Origin: Dysidea avara
Lineage: Eukaryota > Porifera > Demospongiae > Dictyoceratida > Dysideidae
DNA length: 64,000 bases
Assembly: GCF_963678975.1 (NCBI RefSeq)
Contig: NC_089280.1
Coordinates: 33,188,603-33,252,602, forward strand
Direction of reading: 5' to 3'
Notes under the pieces: model-generated
Seen by the model: the letters and a program-made list of their open reading frames with translations, nothing else
The model's database searches: none
Told to the model about the DNA's origin: nothing
Made by a program: the position numbers and the translations under genes
In this document: positions 12,001-23,062 of the stretch, piece by piece
Position numbering within the stretch: the first letter of the stretch is position 1
How the letters are laid out: the number at the start of each line of letters is the position of its first letter

Positions 12001-13628
12001 TGCTGCACGTAGTTGCGCCTTTCGAATCATAACTCAGTGATTTGTAATCCGATTCTTCTGTACTACTGCAAGAACTTTCTATGATGATTATTCCAGCTAC
12101 ATACTGATTTTCAGCTTGTTGCTCTAAGCGGTTTGCCTGGTAGACACGAAAACTTATAGTTTTTTTATTCATAAAAATCGATCGCGTAATTTTGACACAG
12201 GTTGGGTTTTGTGTCATATCTCCATGGTCTTTATCTCGATTCCTTTCAAACCACAAAAAGGCACTCCTACGATGGTTGCTCCATCTACATATCAATTTTC
12301 AACTGATTCCTCCATGGGGTTTACTCTGTAGGCGTGACAGACCTTCGACCTTATTGTACACAAATAATCGGTAATAACTCCGTGAATGTTCATCGGATTC
12401 CTACCAAAGTTGGTACGGACATCCGCCTTAATGAGCCCTTTAAGTGTGCCAAATTTCAGCCCAATCCAAGCACGCATTCGTGTTTTATGGCGAATTTAGC
12501 GAAGTGTGCGAAATGAAGAAGATGAAGAAGAAAAAAACGAAGAAATTAAAACGAAATTTTGCTCGCTCGTATCTCGGAAATGGCTGGAGCGATTTTCTTC
12601 AAATTTGGTATGTAGACTCCCCTAATTGGGCGGCACGTCTCTAGCAAATTTTGTTCCAATCGGATAAGGGATCACAGAGCTACATAGGTGTGAAAATTGC
12701 GTTTTCTTTCTTCCTGTTGATATACTCACGGTGTGGCGCGCCGGCTTCTTGGGCCGCACGACACACTATCGTGTGTCTTGATACAGTTGAGGTGAACTTT
12801 AACAAGTCATCATATGAAGTAAGGGAAGACGGTGATGAAGTGATGATAATGATAGTACTGAATCAACCATCATCCAAACCATTTGATGTGATGATCAGTT
12901 TAATGGATGTGACTACAACAGGTATATGTGCAATGTATATTGAATTAATAGAACTTAATTCTATCTCAATTTAGGAGGAGATGATTACAGAAGTCAGAGG
13001 ACTATCACTATCACTATACCAGCTAATCAGATGTTAACATCATTCACTATAAACATCATCAACAACAACATTACAGAATGTGATGAAACATTTACACTAA
13101 CACTTAGTGTTACATCTTCACCTTGTGGAGTTATTAGTGGAAGTGATGATACTAGTGAAGTGATGATAAGAGATAATGATGGTAGGAGAAGTGTTAGTGA
13201 TTATGTTGTGTTATTACTGACCAACAGGTGTAATGTTGTCATTTAACCAATCACAATATGCTATTGAAGAGAACATGACTCCATTATCAGTTGGTCTAAT
13301 ACTAAACAGGACTACCTCTGAATATGTTATAGTAGAAGTTAGTGTAAATGATGGATCAGCCAAAGGTAGTAGCGTATTAATTGTTGATGTAAAGTTGAGA
13401 GATATTCTACTACAGCTGGTATTGACTATGATAGATCAGGAGCTCCACTAGTGTTTAATGTGACTATTAGTAGTGGAATGACATCTTCATCATTTGATGT
13501 GAACATCACTGACAATATGATGCGAGATGGTGATAAGATATTCTCCATTACTATTAGACTAATATTAACTTGTTTACCAATAACCATCAAGTCTAATACT
13601 ACCTGTGTGACTATCAGGGATGACGAAA
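8597..13628 (+). CDS. Calx-beta tandem-domain protein gene, block 1 (partial, ten exons)
   Basis: Predicted exons: 8597-8740, 8801-9007, 9055-9204, 9254-9463, 9510-9659, 9720-9935, 12787-12921, 12975-13181, 13228-13365 and 13416-13628. Each has AG before and GT after it, and every junction is phase 1, so exon pairs can be added or lost without changing frame. Each pair encodes one Calx-beta domain: exon A gives the first strands and exon B starts with a G-x-D-[FY] motif, contains an E-x-x-E-x-F-type motif and ends with an acidic [IV]-x-D segment. In known proteins, Calx-beta domains are extracellular or cytosolic Ca2+-binding beta-sandwiches (Na/Ca exchangers, adhesion GPCR V1, FREM/FRAS, sponge aggregation factors). 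A sponge aggregation-factor-like adhesion protein is the likeliest class; this is inference. No signal peptide, start, stop or transmembrane segment is visible, so the block is internal. Most introns are 46-60 bp; the intron between 9935 and 12787 is enlarged by HLE-B. Confidence 0.8.
9055..9463 (+). CDS. Calx-beta domain 2 of block 1 (exons 9055-9204 and 9254-9463)
   Basis: Exon A encodes QYAGSEDTGFVLVTLELVGG. Exon B encodes GVDFNNTTLTATFGSG, then GRNETFDLMLSVPSSLGP and IIDTT. The intron of 49 bp is nearly identical to that between the block 2 counterparts. Confidence 0.82.
9510..9935 (+). CDS. Calx-beta domain 3 of block 1 (exons 9510-9659 and 9720-9935)
   Basis: Exon A encodes FVGSESSGHVEVVMIISGG. 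Exon B encodes GSGVDFDSNPITIIFGV, then VEGVETFDIRLSLPSNNP and ITDSTG. The intron of 60 bp is conserved in block 2. The following intron holds HLE-B. Confidence 0.82.
9976..10300. repeat. Terminal hairpin of HLE-B
   Basis: Inverted-repeat arms of about 155 bp (TCTAATCCAAAACAGCC.. with ..GGCTGTTTTGGATTA) enclosing a short loop around 10128-10150. Arms contain GGTGGCGGCCAAGAAATGGC and AAATTTTAATAACGACAATT, with inverse partners. Confidence 0.9.
10420..11950. repeat. ~31-bp tandem array of HLE-B with a 154-bp higher-order unit
   Basis: Units read as the inverse of those in HLE-A (TGTAGCTGAACTCTCTACA..). A block beginning ACAGGATGACTTGTTTCTAA recurs at 11151, 11305, 11459 and 11613, that is every 154 bp (five units), with near identity. 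This shows local amplification of a multi-unit block rather than single-unit slippage. Only one such block is present in the related array at about 62165. Confidence 0.88.
12787..13181 (+). CDS. Calx-beta domain 4 of block 1 (exons 12787-12921 and 12975-13181)
   Basis: Exon A starts six bases after the end of HLE-B and encodes VREDGDEVMIMIVLNQPSSK. Exon B encodes GGDDYRSQRTITITIPANQ, then ECDETFTLTLSVTSSPCG and IRDNDG. Block 2 keeps only the exon A counterpart (53116-53247). Confidence 0.8.
13228..13628 (+). CDS. Calx-beta domain 5 of block 1 (exons 13228-13365 and 13416-13628)
   Basis: Exon A encodes SFNQSQYAIEENMTPLSVGL. Exon B encodes AGIDYDRSGAPLVFNVTISS, then DGDKIFSITIRL and TIRDDE. 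It ends with a phase-1 GTATGG donor at 13629. No next exon follows before the HLE insertions at 13692; the next phase-compatible acceptor of the same type is at 49516. Confidence 0.78.
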
Positions 13629-13691
13629 GTATGGTTGTAGTAGGCGTATGTTATGTAGTGCTCTGTTAGTCTTTGTTCATTGTAATGACTA

Positions 13692-14252
13692 TCTAATCCA
13701 AAACAGCCAAGCTGTAAAAAACGTGTGCGGCCCTCAAAAAGGCCATGGTGAAAAAAGATGTGAAATCCAAGGTGGCGGCCAAGAAATGGCTGTGATGGTA
13801 GGTTAATGGTAAAAATTTTAATAACGACAATTCAGGTGAATTTTTGTGCTGCTTGGTCTTGGCACAAAATTCACCTGAATTGTCATTATTAAAATTTTTA
13901 CCATTAACCTACCATCACAGCCATTTCTTGGCCGCCACCTTGGATTTCACATCTTTTTTCACCATAGCCTTTTTGAGGGCCACACACGTTTTATACAGCT
14001 TGGCTGTTTTGGATTAGATTTCATTTCTTTTTGTATTTGTATACCTCAAAGTCGGCCTATGGCCGGCTTTGGGACTTTTTTAACCTATGTTTTTTTCTTT
14101 ACCACAGGAAGAAGAAAAGATGAAGTAGATGTACTTTAAATATTATATCAGTAAATGTACAATTATATATATAATACATATATTGATTACAGAAATCTCC
14201 ATGGTGGTTTCTTTGTAACTGAACACTCTACAAGGTGACTTCTTCTAGATCG
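13692..14252 (+). mobile_element. HLE-C: 5' half of a Helitron-like element
   Basis: Plus-oriented hairpin 13692-14019, linker with small GC-rich hairpin, AGGAAGAAGAAAAGATGAAG block, and the first two array units (..GTGACTTCTTCTAGA). It then fuses head to head with HLE-D, which lies in the opposite orientation. Body and 3' end are missing. Confidence 0.75.
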
Positions 14253-14905
14253 GCTAGAAACAAATCACCCTGGAGAGAGATCAGTTAGAAACAAGTCACC
14301 CTGTAGAGAGACCAACTGGAAACTGGAGAGAATTCAGCTACATTTTGTAGAGTGTTTCAGCTAGAAATAAGCCACCATGTGGTGAGTTCAATTATAAACC
14401 TTTTACCATGTAGTCAAAGAGTACAGTTACATTATGAGGCTCCCTGTAGAAAATAACTACATACACATTTCCCTGTAGCTGCAAACAGTTTAACCTGTGT
14501 GACTTATTTTTATGATCAATCAACAACATTAAACATTATTGCCTAAAGTACATATAGCTAAACAAATCATTAAAATCTTCTTCATAATAATCTTCTCTCT
14601 AGATCTGTGGTAAAGAAAAAGTCAAGTTAAAAGAACCTAAAGCTGGCCATAGGCTGGCTTTAGGTATGAAATTACAAAAAGAAGTGATATCCACTCAAAA
14701 ACAGCCAAGCTGTAAAAAGGGTGTTGCCTCCAAAAAAGCCAGGGTGAAAAAAGATGTGAAATCAAAGGTGGTCGCCAAGAAATGGCTGTGATGGTAGGTT
14801 AATGGCAAAAATTGCAATAGCGACAATTCAAGTGAATTTGGTGCCGACCCTAGCATTTTTGGAGGCCACACTCTTCTTTTCACGGCTTGGCTGTTTTTGA
14901 TTAGA
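14253..14905 (-). mobile_element. HLE-D: 5' part of a Helitron-like element, other subfamily
   Basis: Minus-oriented. Array remnant 14253-14480, a distinctive linker (14481-14689) shared with HLE-H, and a hairpin at 14692-14905 that has lost much of one arm. It ends TTTGATTAGA followed by T. The array edge and linker match the right end of HLE-F (38760-38870), defining a subfamily distinct from HLE-B/E/G. Confidence 0.7.
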
Positions 14906-14906
14906 T

Positions 14907-16016
14907 AGTATCTTGTCAGCAATAATTGATGCTCTTTCCCCAACATGAAGAGAACTTAAAGTATCCTGAGCAATCTTTCTCTAAACCCAGTCCAATTAAA
15001 ACATTGTCCACATATTTCAAAACATACAATGTAAGTTGTGTGCCTTTCTTCTGAAGATGTAACTTGATGGTGGTTCCTAATACAGGAAGGGCTACATATC
15101 AATCCAAAGTGGACACCACAAACCAATAGGTAATCAGATTATTTTTCAATCTCTAAATTAGAGGGATTCTTCAACTACTAAAACATATTATGTTTCTTTC
15201 AAATTCCTATATCCCAACCTGTAAAAAGACTTTCTCAATCATCTCACAAGCAGACAACACAGGTCTGGTAACATTAATATAAACATTCGTTCAGATCTCT
15301 CCTAGCTTTTGAGGAGGCATCATAATACAATTCTCAATTTAGTTGTAACCTTTTCAGAAGTTATTACTGGATGGTGGGGCAAATAGTAGTGTCAAAGATT
15401 GGTTTCCTTGGTATAGTATCCACAATTTCATTTACCCCCTGACATAGCTGCTATTTAAGAATACTATCATAACTGGGTAATAACTTACTGTCAGTACAAA
15501 ATCTTCTCATTGATGACCTCATTCAACAGCAACTTTGTATCTGTCATGGCCAAATGACATGGTAATAGCCATCAATTAACTTGACAGTTTTATTGAACTT
15601 TCTCATCATCATTAGTTCCTAAAGGATCGATGATGCCAAAATTTCCAAACTTCAAAAATTCTCCAGAGTAGGATTCTCACTTAATGCCTGAGTACTGCAA
15701 ATTGTAATCATGTGTGTCTTTGTTCAATTGAGTAACAACAAATTATGCCCAGGGTTACTCCCCTGAATATGACTGCTCTTAGGACATCTTCCAGTATCTT
15801 TATGTAGCCAAATCTTCATGGAACCTGATGTTAAAATTACCTTCTCTCCTCTAACAATATCCCAAAAATAGTCGGCTTCAACTAATAAATCAACACTTGT
15901 TGTCTCATCAGTACTTGGGACAAAATCTGTCATTGTTTCCTTTGGCAACATTCGTAAAAACTTGACATCCTTGTCATCCAAGCTGTTTCTTCTAATACTT
16001 CCAGTTATCATACACT
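14907..16016 (-). pseudogene. Old BEL/Pao retrotransposon relic (protease end and RT region)
   Basis: On the - strand, 15724-16011 encodes a segment with FLRMLPKETMTDFVPSTDE and DLLVEADYFWDIV, homologous to the protease C-terminal region of the complete BEL at residues 401-460 (for example LVGSDYFWSIV). Leftward, interrupted frames (14950-15700) align in order with its RT region. Many stops and shifts show it is inactive. It starts where the relic at 29125-30660 stops, so the two may be parts of one older insertion. Confidence 0.7.
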
Positions 16017-16753
16017 ATGGTTGGAAAAAAAGGTTAAAATTGAATAATAAATGGTACTGCTGACTTAAGATGTAGAACAGTGAAATAATAAACAATACTG
16101 AATAAAATAGTGAACTATCTACATCTGGCAAATTCTGGAATATTATTTTTTCAATCAGCGTTATTACCTCAGACTAAGATTATGATATAGGCTGTTGTAT
16201 AATTGTGACCGGATTTGCCATAATGTTAGTGCATTTTTCAAAATCCATTTTATTACATTTTCTTAGCTTAGATAGCCAAAGGGATGATAAACCAAAGTTT
16301 CAGCTGTAAAAGCCAAGACATTTTGAAGGTACAACACTACAAAGTAGCAACAACAGCAAAAAATTGATTTGTACGTGACAATACAGGAAATAAACTACAG
16401 GTGCTTAGACTATGGTACAGTTCATTTAGAGGGTTACTAAATCACTTAGTCACCTGATATGCTCATTTAGTCACCTACACATGTTCATTTAGTAACCCGC
16501 CCTCAGGCAATTTTGTACGTGAAAAACAATTATAACATGAAAGGTGCACTGGAGTACTTAATAATACTGTAATACAATTCTTCTCCGTGTTCTGCGAATA
16601 ATTCTGGACAAATAGTAGACTAAGCGGCATATCTACTGTAGCTCTAGCCGTTACTCTGGTTACCGGTCGAATAATTATTTTTGTGGGCACTGTAAGGACT
16701 TCAGGAAGAAACCGTTCTGCTGTTCTGCGTTGCTCTTTCACCCCACCCTAATG
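16017..16753. other. No gene recognised between BEL relic and BEL LTR
   Basis: AT-rich. It holds a single TGTGACCGGATTTGCC end at about 16205, resembling the TIR of the 23063-23292 element. It also holds repeated CATTTAGT(A/C)AC words around 16430-16500. An 88-codon - frame at 16475-16741 has no support. Confidence 0.4.
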
Positions 16754-16758
16754 CTCTG

Positions 16759-16942
16759 TGTCATGAAGACAGAGCGAGGTTTTAGCTGCCACTCGTACTG
16801 TGATATTGTCGAGACCATTCATATTAAAGAGCACACAGTATTTATACAATAATTGATAATTAATAATTGTTGAAATAATAATTGAAGTCCAGCTTCGTTA
16901 AATAATAAATAATAATATAAATCTCAGTCTATCTTCTCAACA
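16759..16942 (-). repeat. BEL/Pao 3' LTR
   Basis: 184 bp, + strand TGTCATGAAGACAGAG.. to ..ATCTTCTCAACA. Differs from the other LTR at 16775 (C versus T) and 16887 (G versus A). Preceded by CTCTG. Confidence 0.93.
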
Positions 16943-17422
16943 CTCCCGAGGGAAGCAAAATATAACTGTGGAAATGTTATCATTTAAATGTTTTTGAATT
17001 GCTAGTCGAGCTTGAGTGGCTGCCTTTCTTTGCTGTTTTATAGGTTCAATTTGGCTTGGAACAATACTGTTTCTAACAGCATCAATCTTGTCTACATCAG
17101 TTACAGAATTATCAAGATCCTTTGGTTTATCGTTTTTGTTTACATCTGATTCAGTAATAGAGTTATCAGGGTTTTCTGGTACTTCTAGTGGATACAAGTG
17201 GTTCACTGGTCTTGTTATAATAATGTTTCCTGGTAATTGTATTTCGGCTGATCGAATTTTTGAGTCTCTACTAACTATTAGTCTTAATATTTTGCCAATT
17301 CTCCAATTGCTTCTTGGCAAATTATCATCCTTTATGATTACGATACTGCCCTCAGTGGGTTCCTTCTCACTATGTGACCTAGGTGGTCTATGTACAAGTG
17401 GATTTCTTTCCCTTAAACTCAA
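16943..17422 (-). pseudogene. BEL/Pao pol C-terminal segment (DUF5641-like)
   Basis: The - frame contains GSIVIIKDDNLPRSNWRIGK and then RPVNHLYPLEV, the usual signature of the domain after integrase in BEL/Pao polyproteins. After it comes a low-complexity tail rich in D, N and K that runs to the LTR. The frame is offset from the integrase frame, with the shift between about 17390 and 17470. Confidence 0.85.
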
Positions 17423-17457
17423 GAGATATTCATCTCTCCAGGATTTCCAGAATATGT

Positions 17458-18629
17458 CTAGATGTTTTTGTCCTTTCTTCCAGTGTTCTTAACAACTTGG
17501 AATTCAGGATCACTATGATCGTTGCCATCACCAAAGGGACTGATACCCAGTTTTCTGTTGGATGCTAAAAAATGTGAAGGCGTTAGTACAAATCCTGACT
17601 TTAAATCTCCATAAACATACGTTAACGGTCTAGAATTAAGTACTGCTTCTATCTCAGCTATCAGGGTTATCAACTGTTCCAAAGTGAAATGTTTCCTTCC
17701 AGTAGCCTTCCTTAATGATCGTTTAACCATACCGACAAGTCTTTCATAAAAACCCCCTTGCCATGGGGCAAGAGCAGTTGTGAAGTTCCATTTAATTCCC
17801 TCCATAGAAATATAATTAAGTACATCCTTATTTTTGAACACTTGCCTCCACTGTTTATCCAAAACTGTATTTGTTAATCGAAACTGTGGGGCATTATCGG
17901 AGATAATTAGGTCTGGTCTACCCCGACGTGATACAAATCGTCTGATACAATTTAGAAACTGAGTTGCAGTCAGGTCTAGAACCCACTCCATATGGATAGC
18001 TCTAATCGACAGACAAGTGAACAAGCATATCCAGACCTTCTTAAGTCCAGTTCCTTGTTTCACATATAATGGTCCAAAGTAGTCAAGCCCAATAAACTGA
18101 AATGGGTCACTCCTTGAAACTCTCTCCCTGGGCCAGGGTGGCATGTTGGGTAACTGGAATGAAGGTCCTTCATGTCTATGACAAATCAAACATTTAGAGA
18201 TTACATGCCTTACTTGTGTCCTGCCTTGGGGAATCCAAAACTCCTCTCGTATTTGAGATAAAGTATGTGAAACTCCAGCACGAATCAATCTCTGGTGTAC
18301 TTCGCTGATTAAAAGAGCAGTAAAACGTTCATACCTTGGAAGTAGCTTGGGATTCTTAGTATCCTCATTCAAATCAGCATTACCCAACCTTCCATAACAT
18401 CTAAGCAGCCCGGCCCAATATCATCAATTTTAACACCAAGTTGTTGTTGAATACAATTCTTTCGATGTTTCTCAATATCGTTGAGCACCTCATGATATTT
18501 TCTATGTTGTATCACATAAAGCCAAAGTAGTGTAGCATTTCTAATTTCATCTGAATAAATGGAACCTTCCCTCATATTATTAAACACTTTCTCCAAAATC
18601 TTGTGTTTCCTCAGAACTCTTTCTTTCAA
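17458..18629 (-). pseudogene. BEL/Pao integrase region, frameshifted
   Basis: 18387-17458 encodes an H-H-C-C zinc region (VHQRLIRAGVSHTL .. CLICHRHEG). The catalytic core follows with D in GLDYFGPLYV, D in ISDNAPQF and E in GGFYERLVGMVKRSL. It then has the NSRPLTYV motif common to BEL and gypsy integrases. The upstream part lies in another frame at 18629-18369, with the shift near 18400. HLE-E begins 13 bases to the right of the 18629 end and separates this part from the RT/RNase H segment. Confidence 0.9.
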
Positions 18630-19513
18630 TTCCTTAGAACATCAAGACACACGGTAGTGTGTCGTGCGGCCCAAGAAGCCGGCGCGTAACACCCGTGAGT
18701 ATATTGACAGGAAGAAAGAAAACGCAATTTTCGCACCTCCGTAGCTCTGTGCTTCCTTGATGAAACAAGACGATTTTTGCTGTGGACATGCCCCCCAACT
18801 GCAGCACTCTACATTCCAAATTTGAGCGAAATCGCTTCGCGCGTTCCCTAGATATGCGACTTCAAAAATTGGCTGAGTTTCTTCGTTTTTTTTTCTTTTT
18901 CTTCTTATTCTTATTTTTCTTTTTCTTGTCGCACACTTACAAAAACTGCTATAAAACTCGAACGCGTTATCCGATTGCCTTGAAATTTGGCACACAGAAG
19001 GGGGGTATAAAGGCGCATCTCGGTACCAACTTTGGCTGGAATACCATAAACAGACAAAGAGTTATGAGCGATTATGCACGAAAAATAACACCAATATGTT
19101 GTCACGCCTACAGGGTAAACCGCGTATGGGAAGAAGCTGAAAATCGGTGGGTGAATAGGTTAACTATTGAACCTCAAACCTTTTGTGGTTTGAAAGAAAT
19201 CGAGCTAAAAACCAGGAAGATACAGCGAGAAAATCAACAGTGTGTAACAATTACGCAATCGAGATTAGCTAATTTTTAATATTTTTATTTTATTATTATT
19301 ATTATTATGCTTGCCACGCCTACCAGGTAAACCGCTTGGGGTAATGCTTTCAAAATCGCTGTACAGATGGAGTTATCATCTTAGAAAGGCTCTTCAATGG
19401 TGTAGAAGAATTAGACTTAAATCCACGGAGTTATAACACGAAATCCAACTTGGTGTAGCAAGTGCGAGATCGAGATACTCTAATAGAGCAGTCATCCTAA
19501 TAGAGCAGTCACC

Positions 19514-22500
19514 CTGAACAGAATTAAAGAGATCAGTTAGAAATAAGTAACCTGTATAGAGATCAGCTACAAACAAATCACCCTGTAGAGAGTTCAGCTA
19601 CAAACAATTCACCCTGTTAAAACATCAGTTAGAAGAAGATTTCTTGTAGAGAGTTCAGATACAAACAAATCACCCTGTTGAAAGATCAGCTAGAAGATGT
19701 CACCTTGTAGATAGTTCAGTTACAAAGAAACCACCATGTAGAGAATTCAGCTACAAACTAGTGACCCTGTAGATACATCAGCTAGAAGAAGTTACCTTGT
19801 AGAGAGTTCAGCTACAAAGAAACCATTCTGTAAAGAGCTCAGCTGCAAACAAATCACCTATACAGAATTCAGCTACAAACAAATCACCCTGTAGAGAGAT
19901 CAGCTAGAAGAAGTTACCTTGTAGATAGTTCAGCTACAAACAAATCATCCTGTAGAGAGATCAGCTAGAAGAAGTTACCTTGTAGATAGTTCAGCTACAA
20001 ACAATTCACCCTGTACAGAGCTCAGTTAAAAGAGGTTTCCTTGTAAAAAGTTCAGCTACAAACAAATCACCCTGTAGAGAGATAAGTAAGAAGAAGTTAC
20101 CTTGTAGATCGTTCTGCTACAAACAATTCACCCTGTAAAGAGATCAGCTAGAAGAAGTTACCTTGTAGAGAGTTCAGCTACAAAGAAACCATCATGTAGA
20201 GAATTCAGCCGCAAACAAATCATCTATAGAGAGTTCAGCTACAAACAAACCTCCCTGTAGAGAGATCAGCTAAAAGAAGTTTCCTTGTAGAGAGTTCTGC
20301 TACAAACAAATCACCCTGTAGAAAGATCAGCTAGAAGAAATCACCTCGTAGAGAGTTCAGCTTCAAAGAAACAATCATGTGAGAGTTCAGGTACAAACAA
20401 ATTGTCCTGTAGAGAGATCAGCTAGAAGAAGTTACCTTGTAGAGAGTTCAGCTACAAAGAAACCATCATGTAGATAGTTCAGGTACAAACAAATCACCCT
20501 GTAGAAAGATCAGCTATAGAAGAAATCACCTTGTAGAGAGTTCAGCTACAAAGAATCTATCGTGTAGAGAGTTTAACTACAAACAAATCACCCTGTAGAA
20601 AGATCAGCTATAGAAGAAATCACCTTATAGAGAGTTCAGCTACAAAGAAACCATCATGTAGAGAGTTCAGCTACAAACAAATCGGCCTGTAGAGAGATCA
20701 GCTAGAAGAAATTACCTTGTAGAGAGTTCAGCTACAAAGAAACAATCATGTAGAGAGTTCAGCTGCAAACAAATCACCTGTAGAGAGTTCAGCTAGAAAC
20801 AAGTCACCCTGTAGAGAGATCAGCTAGAAACAAGTCACCTTGTAGAGAGTTCAGCTAGAAGAAGTAACATTGTAGAGCTACAAAGAAGCTACCATGTAGA
20901 GTTCAGCTGCAAACAAATCACCCTGTATAGAACTCAGCTACAAACAAATCGCCCTGTAGAAAGATTAGCTACAAGAAGTTACTTTATAGGGAGTTCAGCT
21001 ATGAACAGATCACCCTGTAGAGAGTTCAGCTACAAACAAATCACCCTGTAGAGAGTTAAGTTACAAAGAAACCACCATGTAGAGAGTTCAGCTGCAAAAA
21101 AAATCAATCACTCTGTAGAGAGTTCAGCTAGAAGAAGTCACCTTGTAGAGAGTTAAGCTGCAAATAAATCACCCTGTAGAGAATTCAGCTACAAACAAAT
21201 CACCCTGTAGAAAGATCAGCTAGAAGAAGTTACCTTGTAGAGAGTTCAGCTACAAAGAAACCACCATGTAGAGAGTTCAGCTGCAAACAAATCACCTGTA
21301 GAGAATTCAGCTAGAAACAAGTCACCCTGTAGAGACATCAGCTAGAAACAAGTCACCCTGTAGAGAGTTCAGCTAGAAGAAGTCACATTGTAGAGAGTTC
21401 AGCTACAAAGAAACTACCACGTAGAGAATCCAGCTGCAAACAAATCATCCTGTAGAGAGTTCAGCTAGAAGAAGTCACCTTTTAGAGAGTTCAGCTACAA
21501 AGCAACCACCATGTAAAGAGTTCAGCTACAAAAAACTCAATCACCTTGTAGAAAGATCGGCTAGAAGAAGTTACCTTGTAGAGAGTTCAGCTACAAAGAA
21601 ACCACCATGTAGAGAGTTCAGCTGCAAACAAATCACCCTGTAGAGAACTCAGCTACAAACAAATATGCAGAGAAAAAGATCAGCTAGAAGAAGTTACCTT
21701 GTAGAGAGTTCAGCTACAACGAAACCACCATGTAGAGAGTTCAGCTACAAACAAATCACCTGTAGAGAGTTCAGCTAGAAACAAGTCACCCTGTAGAGAG
21801 TTCAGCTAGAAGAAGTCACATTGTAGAGAGTTCAGCTACAATGAAACTCCCATGTAGAGAGTTCAGCTGCAAACAAATCACCCTGTAGAGAACTCAGCTA
21901 CAAACAAATATGCAGTGAAAAAGATCAGCTAGAAGAAGTTACCTTGTAGAGAGTTCAGCTACAACGAAACCACCATGTAGAGAGTTCAGCTACAAACAAA
22001 TCACCTGTAGAGAGTTCAGCTAGAAACAAGTCACCCTGTAGAGAGATCAGCTAGAAACAAGTCACCTTGTAGAGAGTTCAGCTAGAAGAAGTCACATTGT
22101 AGAGAGTTCAGCTACAAAGAAACCACCATTTAGAGAGTTCAGCTGCAAACAAATCACCCAGTAGAAAGTTCAGCTATGAACAGATCACCCTGTTGAGAGT
22201 TCAGTTTGAAACAAGGAATCCTGTAGAGAAATCACCTAGAAGTATCGCCTTGTAGAGTTCAGCTACAAACAAATCACCTGTAGAGAGTTCAGCTACAAAC
22301 AAATCACCCTGTAGAGAGATCAGCTAGAAGAAGTTACCTTGTAGGGATTTCAGCTACAAACAAATCACCCTGTAGAGAGTTCAGCTACAAAGAAACTATT
22401 CTGTAAAGAGCTCAGCTGCAAACAAATCACTTGTACAGAATTCAGCTACAAACAAATCGCCCTGTAGAGAGATCAGCTAGAAGAAATTACCTTGTAGATA

Positions 22501-23040
22501 GTTCAGCTACAAACAAATCACCCTGTAGAAAGATCAGTTAGAAGAAGTTACCTTGGAGAAAGTTCAGCTACAAAGAAACCATTTTGTAAAGAGCTCAGCT
22601 GCAAACAAATCACCTGTACAGAATTCAACTACGAACAAATCACCCTGTAGAGATCAGCTATAAGAAGTTACCTTGTAGATAGTTCAGCTACAAACAAATC
22701 TCCCTGTAGAGAGATCAGCTAGAAGAAATTACCTTGTAGAGAGTTCAGCTGTAAAGAAATCACCCTGTAGAAAATTCTGCCAGAAACAAATTGCCCTGTA
22801 GAAAGATCAGTTAGAAGAAGTTACCTTTTAGAGAGTTCAGCTACAAAGAAACCATTCTGTAAAGAGCTCAGCTGCAAACAAATCACCTATACAAAATTCA
22901 GCTACAAACACATCACCTGTAGAGAGATCAGCTAGAAGAAGTTACCTTGTAGATCGTTCAGCTACAAACAATTCATCCTGTAGAGAGAGCAATTAGAAGA
23001 AGTCACCTTGTAGAGTGTTCAGTTACAAAGAAACCACCAT
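19514..23040. repeat. ~31-bp tandem array of HLE-E (~3.5 kb)
   Basis: Over one hundred units. Sub-types alternate: TACAAACAAATCACCCTG, GAAGAAGTTACCTTG, AAGAAACCACCATG and GAAACAAGTCACCCTG. Multi-unit blocks recur with high identity (for example around 21740-22140). Confidence 0.92.
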
Positions 23041-23062
23041 GGAGATTTCTGTAATCAATATA

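Larger units (their letters stand above)
9976..12781 (+). mobile_element. HLE-B: complete Helitron-like element in a Calx-beta intron
   Basis: A 2806-bp plus-oriented complete copy. In order: TCTAATCCAAAACAG at the 5' end; hairpin 9976-10300; linker with a small hairpin (10331-10356) and an AGGAAGAAGAAAAGATGAAG block; array about 10420-11950; body 11951-12740; terminal stem-loop GACACAC-TATC-GTGTGTC followed by TTGA. The paralogous intron at 53071-53115 has the uninterrupted site, ending ..ATATTA and continuing TACAG.. . The element therefore entered exactly between A and T without target duplication, the Helitron rule, and after the gene block was duplicated. It encodes no Rep/helicase, so it is non-autonomous. 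Canonical Helitrons end CTRR; this family ends TTGA. Confidence 0.8.

Noticed and set aside
11978..12295. A 97-105-codon minus/plus frame shared by the bodies of HLE-B and HLE-G
   Set aside because: It is broken by single-base changes in HLE-I and diverged in HLE-E/F; the similarity follows from the DNA being the same repeat.
17016..17492. A 158-codon plus frame opposite the BEL DUF5641-like region
   Set aside because: Antisense shadow of a recognised BEL domain.
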